DNA from: Kineosporia corallincola
Lineage (GTDB): Bacteria; Actinomycetota; Actinomycetes; Actinomycetales; Kineosporiaceae
Assembly (NCBI RefSeq): GCF_018499875.1
Contig: NZ_JAHBAY010000001.1
Coordinates: forward strand, 806,001-870,000
Direction: 5' to 3'
Length of the DNA: 64,000 nt
In this document: positions 33,252 through 41,679 of the stretch, one piece after another
Numbering within the stretch: position 1 is the first letter of the stretch
How the letters are laid out: each line of letters starts with the position of its first letter
Made by a program: the position numbers and the translations under genes
The notes under the pieces: model-generated
Told to the model about the DNA's origin: nothing
Database searches by the model: none
What the model saw: the letters and a program-made list of their open reading frames with translations, nothing else

Positions 33252-33479
33252 ATGGCTGAATCGATCTGGGCCCGGGTGAACGGCCCGGCTGAGCTGGGTG
33301 CCTTCGTGCGTGAGGTGCGTGAGCGAGCCGAGATGACCCAGGAGCAGCTGGCTGATGCCATCGGGGCAGACCGTAAGTACGTCTATCAGGTCGAGTCCGG
33401 CCAGGGCACGCGCTATGCCCTGCGGCTGTTCGCGCTGCTGCGCGAGCTGGATGTCGACATCCAGGTACGCACCCGGTGA
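33252..33479 (+). CDS. hipB: HipB-like HTH regulator (orphan antitoxin)
   Basis: A 75-residue XRE-family DNA-binding protein: LGAFVREVRERAEMTQEQLADAIGADRKYVYQVESGQGTRYALRLFALLRELDVDIQVR. The helix-turn-helix (TQEQLADAIGADRKYVYQVE) and the C-terminal strand fit HipB, which dimerises, represses hipBA and restrains the HipA kinase. AGGAGG is seven bases before the ATG. Its stop overlaps a GTG (GTGA) that begins a HipA-like N-terminus, but only a short remnant follows. The twin palindromes upstream are its probable targets. Confidence 0.87.
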   Translation: MAESIWARVNGPAELGAFVREVRERAEMTQEQLADAIGADRKYVYQVESGQGTRYALRLFALLRELDVDIQVRTR

Positions 33480-33652
33480 CGACCCTCGATGCCTGGCGGT
33501 ACGGGACCCGTGTCGCCGTGGCTCCACGACGAGGTCGGGGTGCCGCCGGTGAGGGCAAGGGGCCGGATGCGGGCCGAACAGCCCCGCCTCCCCGGAGGGC
33601 GTCCGGGCGGTGGCCGCTACGCCGGCCCCGGAGAACTGCTCCCGTAGAGTGA
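33476..33652 (+). pseudogene. hipA remnant (N-terminal fragment only)
   Basis: GTG at 33476 overlaps the hipB stop by four bases. The first 15 codons (V-TTLDAWRYGTRVAV) resemble the beginning of HipA kinases, which open with LD-x-W-x-x-G-x-x-V. After that the frame becomes Arg/Pro/Gly-rich with no HipA motif and stops after 58 codons. Intact HipA has more than 400 residues. I read this as the stub of a deleted toxin gene. A chance resemblance over 15 residues cannot be excluded. Confidence 0.55.
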
Positions 33653-33656
33653 CACC

Positions 33657-34343
33657 GTGGACGATCCGGCCCCCGACGTGGCGCGCTACCCGTCCACCAT
33701 CGCCGAGACGTTCGAGCACGAGCTGGTGGTCAAGAAGTCCCGGTTCATCGCCCACCTGGCCCCGGCTCGCAGCACCGAGCAGGCCGACGCCGTCATCGCG
33801 GCGGTGCGCAAGCAGTACTGGGACGCCCGGCACCACTGCGTCGCCATGGTCATCGGCACCCACGCCGACCAGCAGCGTTCCTCCGACGGGGGTGAGCCCT
33901 CCGGCACCGCGGGCGTCCCCATGCTCGAGGTGCTGCGCCGGCGTGAGCTCACCGACCTGGTGGCGGTGGTGACCCGCTACTTCGGCGGGGTCAAGCTCGG
34001 GGCCGGCGGACTGGTGCGGGCCTACTCCTCGGCCGTCTCCGAGGCCCTCGACCTGGTTCCGGTCGTGCAGCGCACCCCGGCCGTCCGGGTCAGCGTGGAC
34101 GTCCCGCACCCGGACGCCGGGCGTCTCCAGGGCGTGCTGCGGGACTGGGCCGCCGCCCGCGACGCCCAGGTGGCCGGTGTGGACTACGCGGCGAACGCCA
34201 CCATCACCCTGCTCGTGCCGCCCGCCCGGCTGGACGACCTCGACGCCTCACTCGCCGCCGCCAGCGCGGGCCGGCTGGTGGCCGAGCGCGGCACCACCGT
34301 GGTGATGGAGCACCTCTCCGGAGCCCACGGCGACACGCGATAA
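33657..34343 (+). CDS. YigZ/IMPACT family protein
   Basis: A 228-residue UPF0029/YigZ protein. Signature blocks are VKKSRFIAHLAPARSTEQADAVIAAVRKQYWDARHHCVAMVIG, SSDGGEPSGTAGVPMLEVL and VAVVTRYFGGVKLGAGGLVRAYSSAV, followed by the ferredoxin-like C-terminal domain. Bacterial members have unclear roles; eukaryotic IMPACT modulates GCN2. The GTG start lies four bases after the stop of the hipA remnant. It is an ordinary housekeeping gene with all conserved blocks intact. Confidence 0.93.
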   Translation: MDDPAPDVARYPSTIAETFEHELVVKKSRFIAHLAPARSTEQADAVIAAVRKQYWDARHHCVAMVIGTHADQQRSSDGGEPSGTAGVPMLEVLRRRELTDLVAVVTRYFGGVKLGAGGLVRAYSSAVSEALDLVPVVQRTPAVRVSVDVPHPDAGRLQGVLRDWAAARDAQVAGVDYAANATITLLVPPARLDDLDASLAAASAGRLVAERGTTVVMEHLSGAHGDTR

Positions 34344-34393
34344 GCTTCCCGGCCGTCCTGGTCACCGCCCCACCGTTTCCGCAGGAGTCCCCG

Positions 34394-35329
34394 TTGCCCG
34401 CTCTGCCCGTCTTCTTCGACTGCGACACCGGGATCGACGACTCCCTGGCCCTGGCCCAGCTGGTCTCCAGGACGGACGTCGACCTGGTCGGCATCAGCAC
34501 GGTGAGCGGCAACACCGATGCCGCCCAGGCCGCCCGCAACACGCTCGACCTGCTGGCCCTGCTCGGCCGCGACGACGTGCCGGTCGCGGTCGGCGAGCAC
34601 CACCCGATCGCCGGTGACTACGCCGGCGGGGCGCCGGAGGTGCACGGCGGCAACGGGATCGGCGACGTCGAGCTGCCCCGGGCCACTCGTCCCGTGGCCG
34701 CCGCCACCGGTGCCGAGCAGCTGGTCGCGACCGCCCGCGAGCACGCCGGGCGGCTTCACCTGATCGCCGTCGGCCCGCTGACCAACCTGGCCAAGGCCCT
34801 GGATCAGGCCCCCGACCTGCCCGGCCTGGTGGGACACGTGACGATCATGGGCGGGGCGGTCTGGCACGAGGGCAACATCACCCCGCACGCCGAGGCCAAC
34901 ATCCACAACGACGCCGAGGCGGCCGCCCGGGTGCTCGGCGCCGGGTGGCCGGTCACCCTGGTGCCGCTCGACGTCACGATGACCCACTCGCTCGACGGCG
35001 CCGCCCAGGCCGCGCTGGCCGCCCGCGGCACCACCTTCCACGACGCCCTGGCCGGCATGCTCGACTGTTACTTCAGCTTCCACGAAGACCGTTACGGCAG
35101 GCGGATCTCGGCGCTGCACGACCCGATGGCCACGATGCTGGCGACCGGTCAGGTCACGGCCACCACGGTGCGCTCCACCGGCATCCGGGTGGAGCTGGAG
35201 GGGGAGACCCGGGGCCGCACGGTCGCGGTGGAGGCCGGCGCGCAGCACCCGGCGGTGGACGTGGTCACCGAGATCGCCGACCCGGTCGGTCCCTGGCTGC
35301 TGGAGAGCCTTCTCGGCCTCTCCGCCTGA
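34394..35329 (+). CDS. Nucleoside hydrolase (IU-NH family)
   Basis: Hydrolyses N-glycosidic bonds of ribonucleosides in salvage. The 311-residue protein starts VFFDCDTGIDDSLAL, the DxDxxxDD calcium site of the family. It has VGISTVSGNTD, HGGNGIGD, LIAVGPLTNLAKAL, ITIMGG-type VTIMGGAVWHEGNITPHAEANIHNDAEAA and the final Asp in HDPMATML. The start is TTG with GCAGGAG five bases upstream. Specificity for purine or pyrimidine nucleosides is not decided by these motifs. It precedes an AsnC-type regulator by 20 bases and may be co-transcribed with it. Confidence 0.93.
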   Translation: MPALPVFFDCDTGIDDSLALAQLVSRTDVDLVGISTVSGNTDAAQAARNTLDLLALLGRDDVPVAVGEHHPIAGDYAGGAPEVHGGNGIGDVELPRATRPVAAATGAEQLVATAREHAGRLHLIAVGPLTNLAKALDQAPDLPGLVGHVTIMGGAVWHEGNITPHAEANIHNDAEAAARVLGAGWPVTLVPLDVTMTHSLDGAAQAALAARGTTFHDALAGMLDCYFSFHEDRYGRRISALHDPMATMLATGQVTATTVRSTGIRVELEGETRGRTVAVEAGAQHPAVDVVTEIADPVGPWLLESLLGLSA

Positions 35330-35349
35330 TGCCAGCCTAATATCGGCCC

Positions 35350-35856
35350 ATGGACATCGAGGCCGTCGACATGATCGACCGGAAGATCATCGATCAGCTG
35401 CGCATCGACGGCCGCCGCTCGTTCGGTGAGATCGGGCGGTACGTGGGTCTTTCCGAGGGCAGTGTGCGGTCCCGGTACAAGCGGTTGCTGGGACTGGGCA
35501 TCGTCCAGGTGGTCGGCATGCCCAACGTGACGAAAATCGGCCTGCTGGAAGTGCATCTGTCGATCCGGGTGCGAGGGGCCACGGTGGCGGCGGTGGCCAC
35601 GGCGCTGGCCGAGATGCCCGAGGTGAAGTACGTGGCGGGCTGTATCGGCAGCTACGACCTGATCGTCGACGCCCGGTTCGACAGCCATCCGGAGATTTCG
35701 GCGTTCTTGTCCGAAAAGATCCGCCGGGTGCCCGGTATCGAGTCGATCGACACCGCGACCACCCTGGAGGTGCTGAAAGACACCTACCTGTGGGCCGGTT
35801 TCCGCGACCCGGTCACTCGCCCGACCCGCCCGCACCCGGCATCGGGAACCAGCTAG
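35350..35856 (+). CDS. Lrp/AsnC-family regulator 1
   Basis: A 168-residue feast/famine regulator. The N-terminal winged HTH is MIDRKIIDQLRIDGRRSFGEIGRYVGLSEGSVRSRYKRLLGLGIVQVVG. The RAM ligand-binding domain follows (VHLSIRVRGATVAAVATALAEMPEVKYVAGCIGSYDLIVDARFD ... VPGIESIDTATTLEVLKDTYLW). It converges on a second Lrp/AsnC gene with only about 16 bases between stops. Since it follows the nucleoside hydrolase closely, it may control that gene or the amine operon opposite; sequence alone does not say. Confidence 0.93.
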   Translation: MDIEAVDMIDRKIIDQLRIDGRRSFGEIGRYVGLSEGSVRSRYKRLLGLGIVQVVGMPNVTKIGLLEVHLSIRVRGATVAAVATALAEMPEVKYVAGCIGSYDLIVDARFDSHPEISAFLSEKIRRVPGIESIDTATTLEVLKDTYLWAGFRDPVTRPTRPHPASGTS

Positions 35857-35872
35857 GGCGCCACTCAGGCAG

Positions 35873-36355
35873 TCAGGCGCCGCCCAGGCCGTGCGCCCGG
35901 TCTCCGACCGGGTTGCGCAGGCCCGACCAGGAGTAGTCCTTGTACAGCCGGGTGAGCACATACTGGTCGATCGTGGCCACCCCGGGGGTGCGGCGCAGCT
36001 CGTCGAGAAGGTCGGCCAGCTGCCCCAGGTCGCGGGCCGTGCCCTCGAGGTAGATGTCGTGCGAGCCGGAGACCAGTTCCACGTGGCCGATCATCGGCAG
36101 GTCGAGCAGGCTGCGGGCCACCGCGCGCGGGGTCAGTCCGCGCACGGTGAGCAGCAGCCGCACCGACTGGTGGCCCAGGGTCAGGGGATTGCACAGGGCC
36201 ACGATGCGCAGGGTGCCGTCGGTGGTGAGCCGTTGCACCCGGGCGCGCACGGTCGCCTCCGAGACCCCGATCATCGAGGCCATCTCGGTGAACGTGCGCC
36301 GCCCGTCCTCGCCGAGCAGCTCGACCAGGCGGCGGTCGATCTCGTCGACTGCCAT
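35873..36355 (-). CDS. Lrp/AsnC-family regulator 2
   Basis: A 160-residue Lrp/AsnC protein: HTH VDEIDRRLVELLGEDGRRTFTEMASMIGVSEATVRARVQRLTTDGTLRI and RAM domain VRLLLTVRGLTPRAVARSLLDLPMIGHVELVSGSHDIYLEG. It is the last gene of the minus-strand operon carrying the polyamine-type transporter, nitrilase-like, RraA-like and BKACE-like genes, 21 bases after BKACE, so it is the likely ligand-responsive regulator of that pathway. AGGA is eight bases before the chosen ATG; an ATG three codons earlier overlaps that site. Confidence 0.92.
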   Translation of the reverse strand: MAVDEIDRRLVELLGEDGRRTFTEMASMIGVSEATVRARVQRLTTDGTLRIVALCNPLTLGHQSVRLLLTVRGLTPRAVARSLLDLPMIGHVELVSGSHDIYLEGTARDLGQLADLLDELRRTPGVATIDQYVLTRLYKDYSWSGLRNPVGDRAHGLGGA

Positions 36356-36376
36356 GCGGGCCATCCTAAAACCTGG

Positions 36377-37108
36377 TCAGGCGGCCTCGATCGAGCGGGC
36401 CAGGCGCACCATCGCCGCGTTGTCCGGGGCCGGGGTGCCGTCTTCCAGCAGCAGCATGTCCTCGTAGCCCACCCGGGTCTCGCAGCCGTCCTCGAACGCG
36501 GCCCGCACCAGGGGCCAGGCCGTGACCTCGTAGCCGTGGTACAGAATCGGGGCGGTGACGCCCGCGGCCCGCACCTGGGCGGCGATCGAGCGGGCCATCG
36601 CCACGGCCTCGTCGGCGTCTTCCACCTCGGGCTCGATCAGGATCCGGACGTTCTGGTGCAGAGTGGGTGAATCCAGCAGCGCCGGGACGTCTTTCGGGTC
36701 CCACACCGCGGACTCCAGGATCATCCCCTGGGCCAGCACCAGTTCGGCGGCCTCGGCGGCGCCCTCCTCGCAGAAGGCCACGCTGGCGAAGTCGGGCCGG
36801 GCGTCTGCCGGCCAGTCCGCCAGCAGTTTCATCCGTTCGGCGTGCCCGGAGCAGGTCCACAGGCCGGTGGTGGTGCCCAGCACGATGGTCGGGTCCACGG
36901 CCTTCACCGCGCGCACCATGGCCGCGACGTGGTCCGGGTGGATGGTCTGGCCGCCGTCGGCGGTGCGCGCGTGGGCGTGCACCACGTCGGCCCCGGCCCG
37001 CACGGCCTCGAAGGCGGCCCGGGCGATCTCGGACGGCGTGATCGGCACGGCCGGGTTCTCGGCGTAGCCGCGTCCGCCGTTGACGGCGGCCTTGATCAAG
37101 ACACTCAT
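36377..37108 (-). CDS. BKACE-family (beta-keto acid cleavage enzyme-like) protein
   Basis: A 243-residue TIM-barrel protein of the DUF849/BKACE family, whose members exchange a beta-keto acid and acetyl-CoA to give a CoA ester and acetoacetate. The metal motif VVHAHAR (two His) is present and the C-terminal barrel end reads ETRVGYEDMLLLEDG. In classical members this region reads GHVRVGLEDN with a third metal His; here that position is Glu. The protein is also shorter than the usual 270-310 residues. Its start overlaps the RraA-like stop by four bases. The substrate is unknown; the operon suggests an amine-derived acid. Confidence 0.85.
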   Translation of the reverse strand: MSVLIKAAVNGGRGYAENPAVPITPSEIARAAFEAVRAGADVVHAHARTADGGQTIHPDHVAAMVRAVKAVDPTIVLGTTTGLWTCSGHAERMKLLADWPADARPDFASVAFCEEGAAEAAELVLAQGMILESAVWDPKDVPALLDSPTLHQNVRILIEPEVEDADEAVAMARSIAAQVRAAGVTAPILYHGYEVTAWPLVRAAFEDGCETRVGYEDMLLLEDGTPAPDNAAMVRLARSIEAA

Positions 37109-37782
37109 CGACGGGCCTCCAGAATCTTGTTGATCGCCTCGGTGGCGCCGGTCAGGTCGCCCAGCCGGGCCCCGTCCCGCACCTGCTGCACCAGTTCGGG
37201 CTCCTCGGCGTCGTCGGCCAGGGCGGTGTCGACGATGCTCTCGAGAACGGCCGGTGCGGCGGCGAAAACACCGTTTCGGTCGGCCAGCACCACGTCGCCC
37301 GGCTGCACGGTGACGCCACCGATGCTGACCGGCACGTGCAGGCCGCCGGCGTCCAGGTGCAGCAGCTTGGTGGTGAGAACGCTGCGCCCACGGGCATATA
37401 CGGGCAGGCCGAGCGGCTCCACCTCGTCGATGTCGGTCATCACGCCGTCGATGATCACGCCCGCCGCGCCGCGCGCGGCCAGGATCTCGCCGAGCACCTC
37501 GCCGACCGGGGCGTGCCGGGTGTCGCCGCCCATGTCGATGACGAACACGTCACCGGGCTCGCACCAGCCCGCGGCGTGGTGCAGAACGGTCGAGTCCTGG
37601 GCGGTCAGGCGTACCGTGATAGCCCGGCCGACAACCTTTTTCGTGCCGCACTGGCGCTGGACGGCGGGATCGACGAAGCCCTCCTCCAGGTAGTGGCCGA
37701 TGGTCGGGAAGGAGACGCGCGACAGCTTCTCGGTCAGCGTGGGGGAGAGCGCCGGCGGCGGCGTACCGATGGTCAGGGTCAT
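37105..37782 (-). CDS. RraA-like / HMG-aldolase family protein
   Basis: A 225-residue protein of the RraA fold, which includes class II 4-hydroxy-4-methyl-2-oxoglutarate aldolases and oxaloacetate decarboxylases. Typical blocks are FPTIGHYLEEGFVDPA, VGRAITVRLTAQDS, VFVIDMGGDTRHAPVGEVLGEILAARGAAGVIIDGVMTDIDEV and VQPGDVVLADRNGVFAA. In active aldolases the central motif is DGxxRD; here the Arg is Thr (DGVMTD), while the following Asp is kept. Activity is therefore uncertain. Translation is coupled to BKACE (four-base overlap), so both likely act on the same intermediate series. Confidence 0.87.
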   Translation of the reverse strand: MTLTIGTPPPALSPTLTEKLSRVSFPTIGHYLEEGFVDPAVQRQCGTKKVVGRAITVRLTAQDSTVLHHAAGWCEPGDVFVIDMGGDTRHAPVGEVLGEILAARGAAGVIIDGVMTDIDEVEPLGLPVYARGRSVLTTKLLHLDAGGLHVPVSIGGVTVQPGDVVLADRNGVFAAAPAVLESIVDTALADDAEEPELVQQVRDGARLGDLTGATEAINKILEARR

Positions 37783-37808
37783 GCCAGTTCCTTAATGGGG
37801 GACGTCGT

Positions 37809-38624
37809 TCAGGCCGGGATCTCGACGGTCACCGACAGGCGCCGGTTGGCGAGGGAGGGCAGGCTCTCGCGCACCTCCGCGGTGCGGTCCAGCGAGATCT
37901 GCACCAGGCCCACCCCGGTCTTCACCGGGCCCAGCCCCGCGCGCACCGTGCCGAGCGGGTCCACCGCCAGGCTGTGCCCGATGCAGTCGGCCGAGCTGGT
38001 TCCGGAAGCCAGTACCCAGCAGGTGTTCTCGATTGCCCGGGCGCGCACCAGGGTGGTCCAGTGATCTTCCTTGGCCGGGCCGGAGACCCAGGCGGCTGAC
38101 ACGCTGAGCACGTCCGCGCCGCGGTCCACCAGATCGCGGGCCAGCTCGGGGAAACGGATGTCGTAGCAGTTGATCAGGCCGATCGCGACACCCTCGACCA
38201 TCACCACCGGCGGCAGTTCGGCGCCGGGCACCACGTAGTCCGACTCCCGGTAGCTGAACGCGTCGTAGAGGTGCACCTTGCGATAGGTGGTGACCACCTC
38301 GCCGCGCGGGTTCAGCACGACCAGGGTGTTGTAGGGCCGCGCCTGGCCGGAGGGCTCGTAACCCCCGGCGATCAGCCAGATGTCGTGCTCGATGGCCAGG
38401 TCGGACAGCAGCGTGACGAACAGCGGCCACTCCCGGGACACCACATCGGCCACCGGCTCGTCCTTCACCTCGCCGGCGGTCAGCATCGCCTCCTCCGGCA
38501 GCACCGCGAGCCGGGCCCCGGCCGCTGCGGCCTCGGCGACCAGGCCGGTGATCAGGGAACGGTTGGCGGCGGCGTCGACGGTCGGGGCGAGCTGCACCAC
38601 CGCGGCGGACAGGGAGGGGTTCAT
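37809..38624 (-). CDS. Nitrilase-superfamily carbon-nitrogen hydrolase
   Basis: A 271-residue amidase-type member of the nitrilase superfamily. The catalytic triad is visible: Glu in LAVLPEEAML, Lys in VTTYRKVHLYDAFSYRESD and Cys in AIGLINCYDIRFPELARDL. It resembles Nit/omega-amidase or carbamoylputrescine amidase-type enzymes, which free ammonia from an amide or carbamoyl group. With a polyamine-type importer next door, an N-carbamoyl or amide derivative of an amine is a plausible substrate; this is inference. The ATG overlaps the transporter ATPase stop by four bases. Confidence 0.9.
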   Translation of the reverse strand: MNPSLSAAVVQLAPTVDAAANRSLITGLVAEAAAAGARLAVLPEEAMLTAGEVKDEPVADVVSREWPLFVTLLSDLAIEHDIWLIAGGYEPSGQARPYNTLVVLNPRGEVVTTYRKVHLYDAFSYRESDYVVPGAELPPVVMVEGVAIGLINCYDIRFPELARDLVDRGADVLSVSAAWVSGPAKEDHWTTLVRARAIENTCWVLASGTSSADCIGHSLAVDPLGTVRAGLGPVKTGVGLVQISLDRTAEVRESLPSLANRRLSVTVEIPA

Positions 38625-39742
38625 GCCGGGGATCCGTTCAGGACAGGGGCGTCGGTGGCGTCGGCAGGCAGGACCCGGCCGGCCGCGGCGGGCCAGGACA
38701 CCCAGACCCTGCCGCCCTCGGGCAGCGAGGCCAGGGCGGCGGACATCTCGCCGCTGGGCACCCGCACGGTGAGCGTCTGGTCGCCGGCCCGCACGTGGTA
38801 GGTCCACTCGTCGCCGAGGAAGACCCGCTCGGAGATCACGCCCTCGAAGGCACCTTCCGAGGGCTGGTCGGTGAGGGTGGTGCGTTCCGGTCGCACGCCG
38901 AGGGCGACCGGCGTCCCGGTGGCGAAATCGTCTGGGAGAGTAGCGGGTACGGGGCCGAGGCCGGGAACGACCACTCGTCGTCCACCGTTGTCGTCCGTGA
39001 CCACGCCGTCGATCAGGTTGCAGCTGCCGATGAATCCGGCGACGAACTTCGAGATGGGCGCGTCGTAGATCTCGGTCGGGCTGGCCACCTGGAGCACCCG
39101 GCCGTGGCTCATCACCGCGATCCGGTCGCTCATCGTCAGTGCCTCCTCCTGGTCGTGGGTCACGTAGATGAACGTGATGCCCACTTCCTTCTGGAGACGC
39201 TTGAGCTCGAACTGCATCTCCTTGCGCAGCTTCTGGTCCAGCGCGCCGAGGGGCTCGTCGAGCAGCACCACGGCGGGCCGGCCGACCACGGCCCGGGCCA
39301 GGGCCACGCGCTGACGCTGACCGCCGGACAGTTCCGACGGCTTGCGTTTCGCGAAGTCCTCCAGCCGGACCAGGGCCAGCGCCTCCCGCACCCGGGTGTC
39401 GAGCTCGGCCTTCGCGGTCTTGCGCACCCGCAGTTCGAAGGCGACGTTCTCGTACACCGACAGGTGCGGGAAGAGCGCGTAGCTCTGGAAGAGCATGTTG
39501 AGGTCCCGCTGCCGGGTCGGAACCCGGTCGACGGTCTTGCCGTCCAGCTCCACCGAGCCGCCCGAGGGCGTCTCGAATCCCGTGATCATGCGCATCAGAG
39601 TCGTTTTCCCGCAGCCGGAGGGGCCGAGGATGCTGAAGAACTCGTTGCGCCCGATCTCCAGGTCGAGGGGCTCGACCACCAGGTTGCTCCCGAAGGACTT
39701 GGTGATCCCGCGGAGCCGGACAGCAGGCGTCGTCTGGGTCAT
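38621..39742 (-). CDS. Polyamine-type ABC transporter ATPase (PotA-like)
   Basis: A 373-residue ABC ATPase: Walker A GPSGCGKTT near residue 38, Q-loop LFQSYALFP, signature LSGGQRQRVALARA, Walker B VLLDEPLGALD and the switch His in VTHDQEEAL. A C-terminal TOBE-type regulatory domain follows (VALGVRPERTTL ... EGVISERVFLGDEWTYHVRAGDQTLTV). Together with the adjacent binding protein and two permeases this forms a spermidine/putrescine-type importer. The gene order on the message is permease, permease, binding protein, ATPase, hydrolase. Confidence 0.94.
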   Translation of the reverse strand: MTQTTPAVRLRGITKSFGSNLVVEPLDLEIGRNEFFSILGPSGCGKTTLMRMITGFETPSGGSVELDGKTVDRVPTRQRDLNMLFQSYALFPHLSVYENVAFELRVRKTAKAELDTRVREALALVRLEDFAKRKPSELSGGQRQRVALARAVVGRPAVVLLDEPLGALDQKLRKEMQFELKRLQKEVGITFIYVTHDQEEALTMSDRIAVMSHGRVLQVASPTEIYDAPISKFVAGFIGSCNLIDGVVTDDNGGRRVVVPGLGPVPATLPDDFATGTPVALGVRPERTTLTDQPSEGAFEGVISERVFLGDEWTYHVRAGDQTLTVRVPSGEMSAALASLPEGGRVWVSWPAAAGRVLPADATDAPVLNGSPA

Positions 39743-39773
39743 CGTGTGCTCTTCCAGTTCGTCGAAAGGGTGA

Positions 39774-40850
39774 TCAGGAGGCGGAGACTCGGGTCCAGCC
39801 GTCCTGGTAGTAGGTCAGCGCGTCACCCGGGTCGACGATGAACTCGGACTTCTTCAGGTCTTCCTCCGGCGCGTAGATCGCCGGGTTGTCCACCAGCGTC
39901 TGGTCCTTGACCTTCTCCATCGCGGCGGTGTTGGTGCTGGCCAGCGAGGCGTCGTCGGTCAGCAGCGCGGCCACCTCGGGACGCAGCGTGTAGTTCAGCC
40001 ACTGGTAGGCGCCGGAGGTGTTGTCGGTGCCCGCGGCGATCGAGAAGGAGTCGGTCCAGAGCGTGCCGCCCTCTTCCGGGATGATGTAGTGCACCTTGTC
40101 GTTGGCCGCGACGGCCTTGGCCGAGGTGGTGCCGCTGTAGGCCTCGGCGATGCAGGCGTCACCGGAACCGACCAGGTCGGCGTAGTTGTCGCTGTTGTAA
40201 CCGGCCAGCAGGTCCTTCTGCTCCAGCAGCTTGTCGGTGGCCTTGGAGATGTCGGCCTCCGACGTGGTGGTGGCCGAGAGGCCCTGCACCTGGAGACCGG
40301 CGATGTACGCCGACAGCATGTTGTCGAGCATGTACATCTTGCCCTTGTACTTCGAGTCCCACATGTCCGACCAGCCGGTGATCTCACCGCCGGTGCAGTC
40401 CTCGTTGTAGAGGATGCCGGTGGTGCCCCAGGCCCACGGGATCGAGTACTGGTTGCCCTCGTCGAAGCTCGGGTTCACGAACTTCGTGGCCAGGTTGTCG
40501 AAGCCCTCCAGCTTGGTCTGGTCGATCTTCTCCAGCAGGTTGCGCTGCACCATCAGCTGCACCGCGTACTGGCTGGGCTCGACGATGTCGTAGCCCGAGT
40601 TGCCCGCCGCCAGCTTGGAGATCATCGTCTCGTTGCTGTCGAAGGTGTCGACGGTGACCTTGATCCCGGTCTCCTTCTCGAAACCGTCGATCACCGAGTC
40701 CGGGATCTCCCCGGCCCAGGCGTAGATGGCGAGCTCGCCGGTGTTGGTGTCGCTGGACTCCGCGGCGCCGCTCGACGAGCCGCCGCAGGCGGACAGGGCG
40801 AGCACGGACGTCGCGGCGAGGCCGGCCGCGAGATAGGCCTTGGTCTTCAC
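39774..40850 (-). CDS. Polyamine-type periplasmic-binding lipoprotein (PotD-like)
   Basis: A 358-residue extracytoplasmic solute-binding protein. The lipoprotein signal ends LALSACGGSSSG, so the Cys is lipidated and tethered to the membrane. The mature part has ELAIYAWAGEIPDSVIDGFEKETGIKVTVDTFDSNETMISKLAAG and YDIVEPSQYAVQLMVQRNLLEKID, typical of PotD/spermidine-binding proteins. Later comes SIPWAWGTTGILYN. The transported amine could be putrescine, spermidine or a related compound such as 4-aminobutyrate; sequence does not decide. Confidence 0.93.
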   Translation of the reverse strand: MKTKAYLAAGLAATSVLALSACGGSSSGAAESSDTNTGELAIYAWAGEIPDSVIDGFEKETGIKVTVDTFDSNETMISKLAAGNSGYDIVEPSQYAVQLMVQRNLLEKIDQTKLEGFDNLATKFVNPSFDEGNQYSIPWAWGTTGILYNEDCTGGEITGWSDMWDSKYKGKMYMLDNMLSAYIAGLQVQGLSATTTSEADISKATDKLLEQKDLLAGYNSDNYADLVGSGDACIAEAYSGTTSAKAVAANDKVHYIIPEEGGTLWTDSFSIAAGTDNTSGAYQWLNYTLRPEVAALLTDDASLASTNTAAMEKVKDQTLVDNPAIYAPEEDLKKSEFIVDPGDALTYYQDGWTRVSAS

Positions 40851-40887
40851 GGTGGGGGAACCTTTCGCTCAGGGGCAGTGAGTGAAA

Positions 40888-41679
40888 TCAGTTGGTGCTT
40901 GCCAGGATCCGGCGCATCTGCTGCACCCCGACGAGGGCGATGACCAGCAGGGTGAAGAGCACGAGCAGCGTGCCGAGGGCGTTGAGTTCCGGGGTCAGGC
41001 CGGTCTTCAGGGTGGAGTAGATCCGCAGCGGCAGCGTGGTGGTGCCGACGCCGGAGGTGAACGTCGAGATCACGATGTTGGAGAACGACGTGGTGAAGCT
41101 GAGCAGGAACGCGGCCAGGATCGACGGCCGCAGCAGCGGGAACAGCACGCGGCGGAAGGTGATCCAGCCGGTGGCGCCGAGGTCGGTGGCGGCCTCGGAC
41201 AGACTCGGGTCGAGCGCGGCCATCGCACCCATCGGCACCAGGGTGGCCAGTGGCAGGGTGATCACGATGTGGCCGAGCACCATGGTGAGCAGGCCGTTCG
41301 GAATGCCGGCGGTGCTGAAGATGGTGAGGAGCGATACGCCGAGCACGATCTCGGGCACGATCAGCGGGATCAGGATGGCGCCGAGGAAGAACGCCCGGCC
41401 CCTCACCCGGTAGCGCACCAGGGCGAAGGCGGTGAGGAACCCGATCGCGGTGGCGGCCAGGCCGGCCAGCAGGCCGACGATCGCGCTGGTGCGCAGGGTC
41501 TCGAGAAGCCGCTCGTCGTGGAACAACTCGCCGTACCAGCGGGTGGTCAGGCCGGTGAACCGGTAGCTCACCTCGGAGGCGTTGAAGCTGTACACCACGA
41601 CCGCGATGATCGGGATGTAGAGGAAGACGAAGACCAGCCGGGCGAACCAGCTGACCACACGGTCCATCACGGTGTCCAT
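40888..41679 (-). CDS. ABC permease (PotC-like)
   Basis: A 263-residue membrane permease with six hydrophobic helices, beginning LVFVFLYIPIIAVVVYSFNAS. The EAA loop is LDPSLSEAATDLGATGWITFRRVLFPLLRPSI, which docks onto the ATPase. Its ATG shares a base with the stop of the upstream permease (TGATG). It fits the second permease of the polyamine family. Confidence 0.93.
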   Translation of the reverse strand: MDTVMDRVVSWFARLVFVFLYIPIIAVVVYSFNASEVSYRFTGLTTRWYGELFHDERLLETLRTSAIVGLLAGLAATAIGFLTAFALVRYRVRGRAFFLGAILIPLIVPEIVLGVSLLTIFSTAGIPNGLLTMVLGHIVITLPLATLVPMGAMAALDPSLSEAATDLGATGWITFRRVLFPLLRPSILAAFLLSFTTSFSNIVISTFTSGVGTTTLPLRIYSTLKTGLTPELNALGTLLVLFTLLVIALVGVQQMRRILASTN

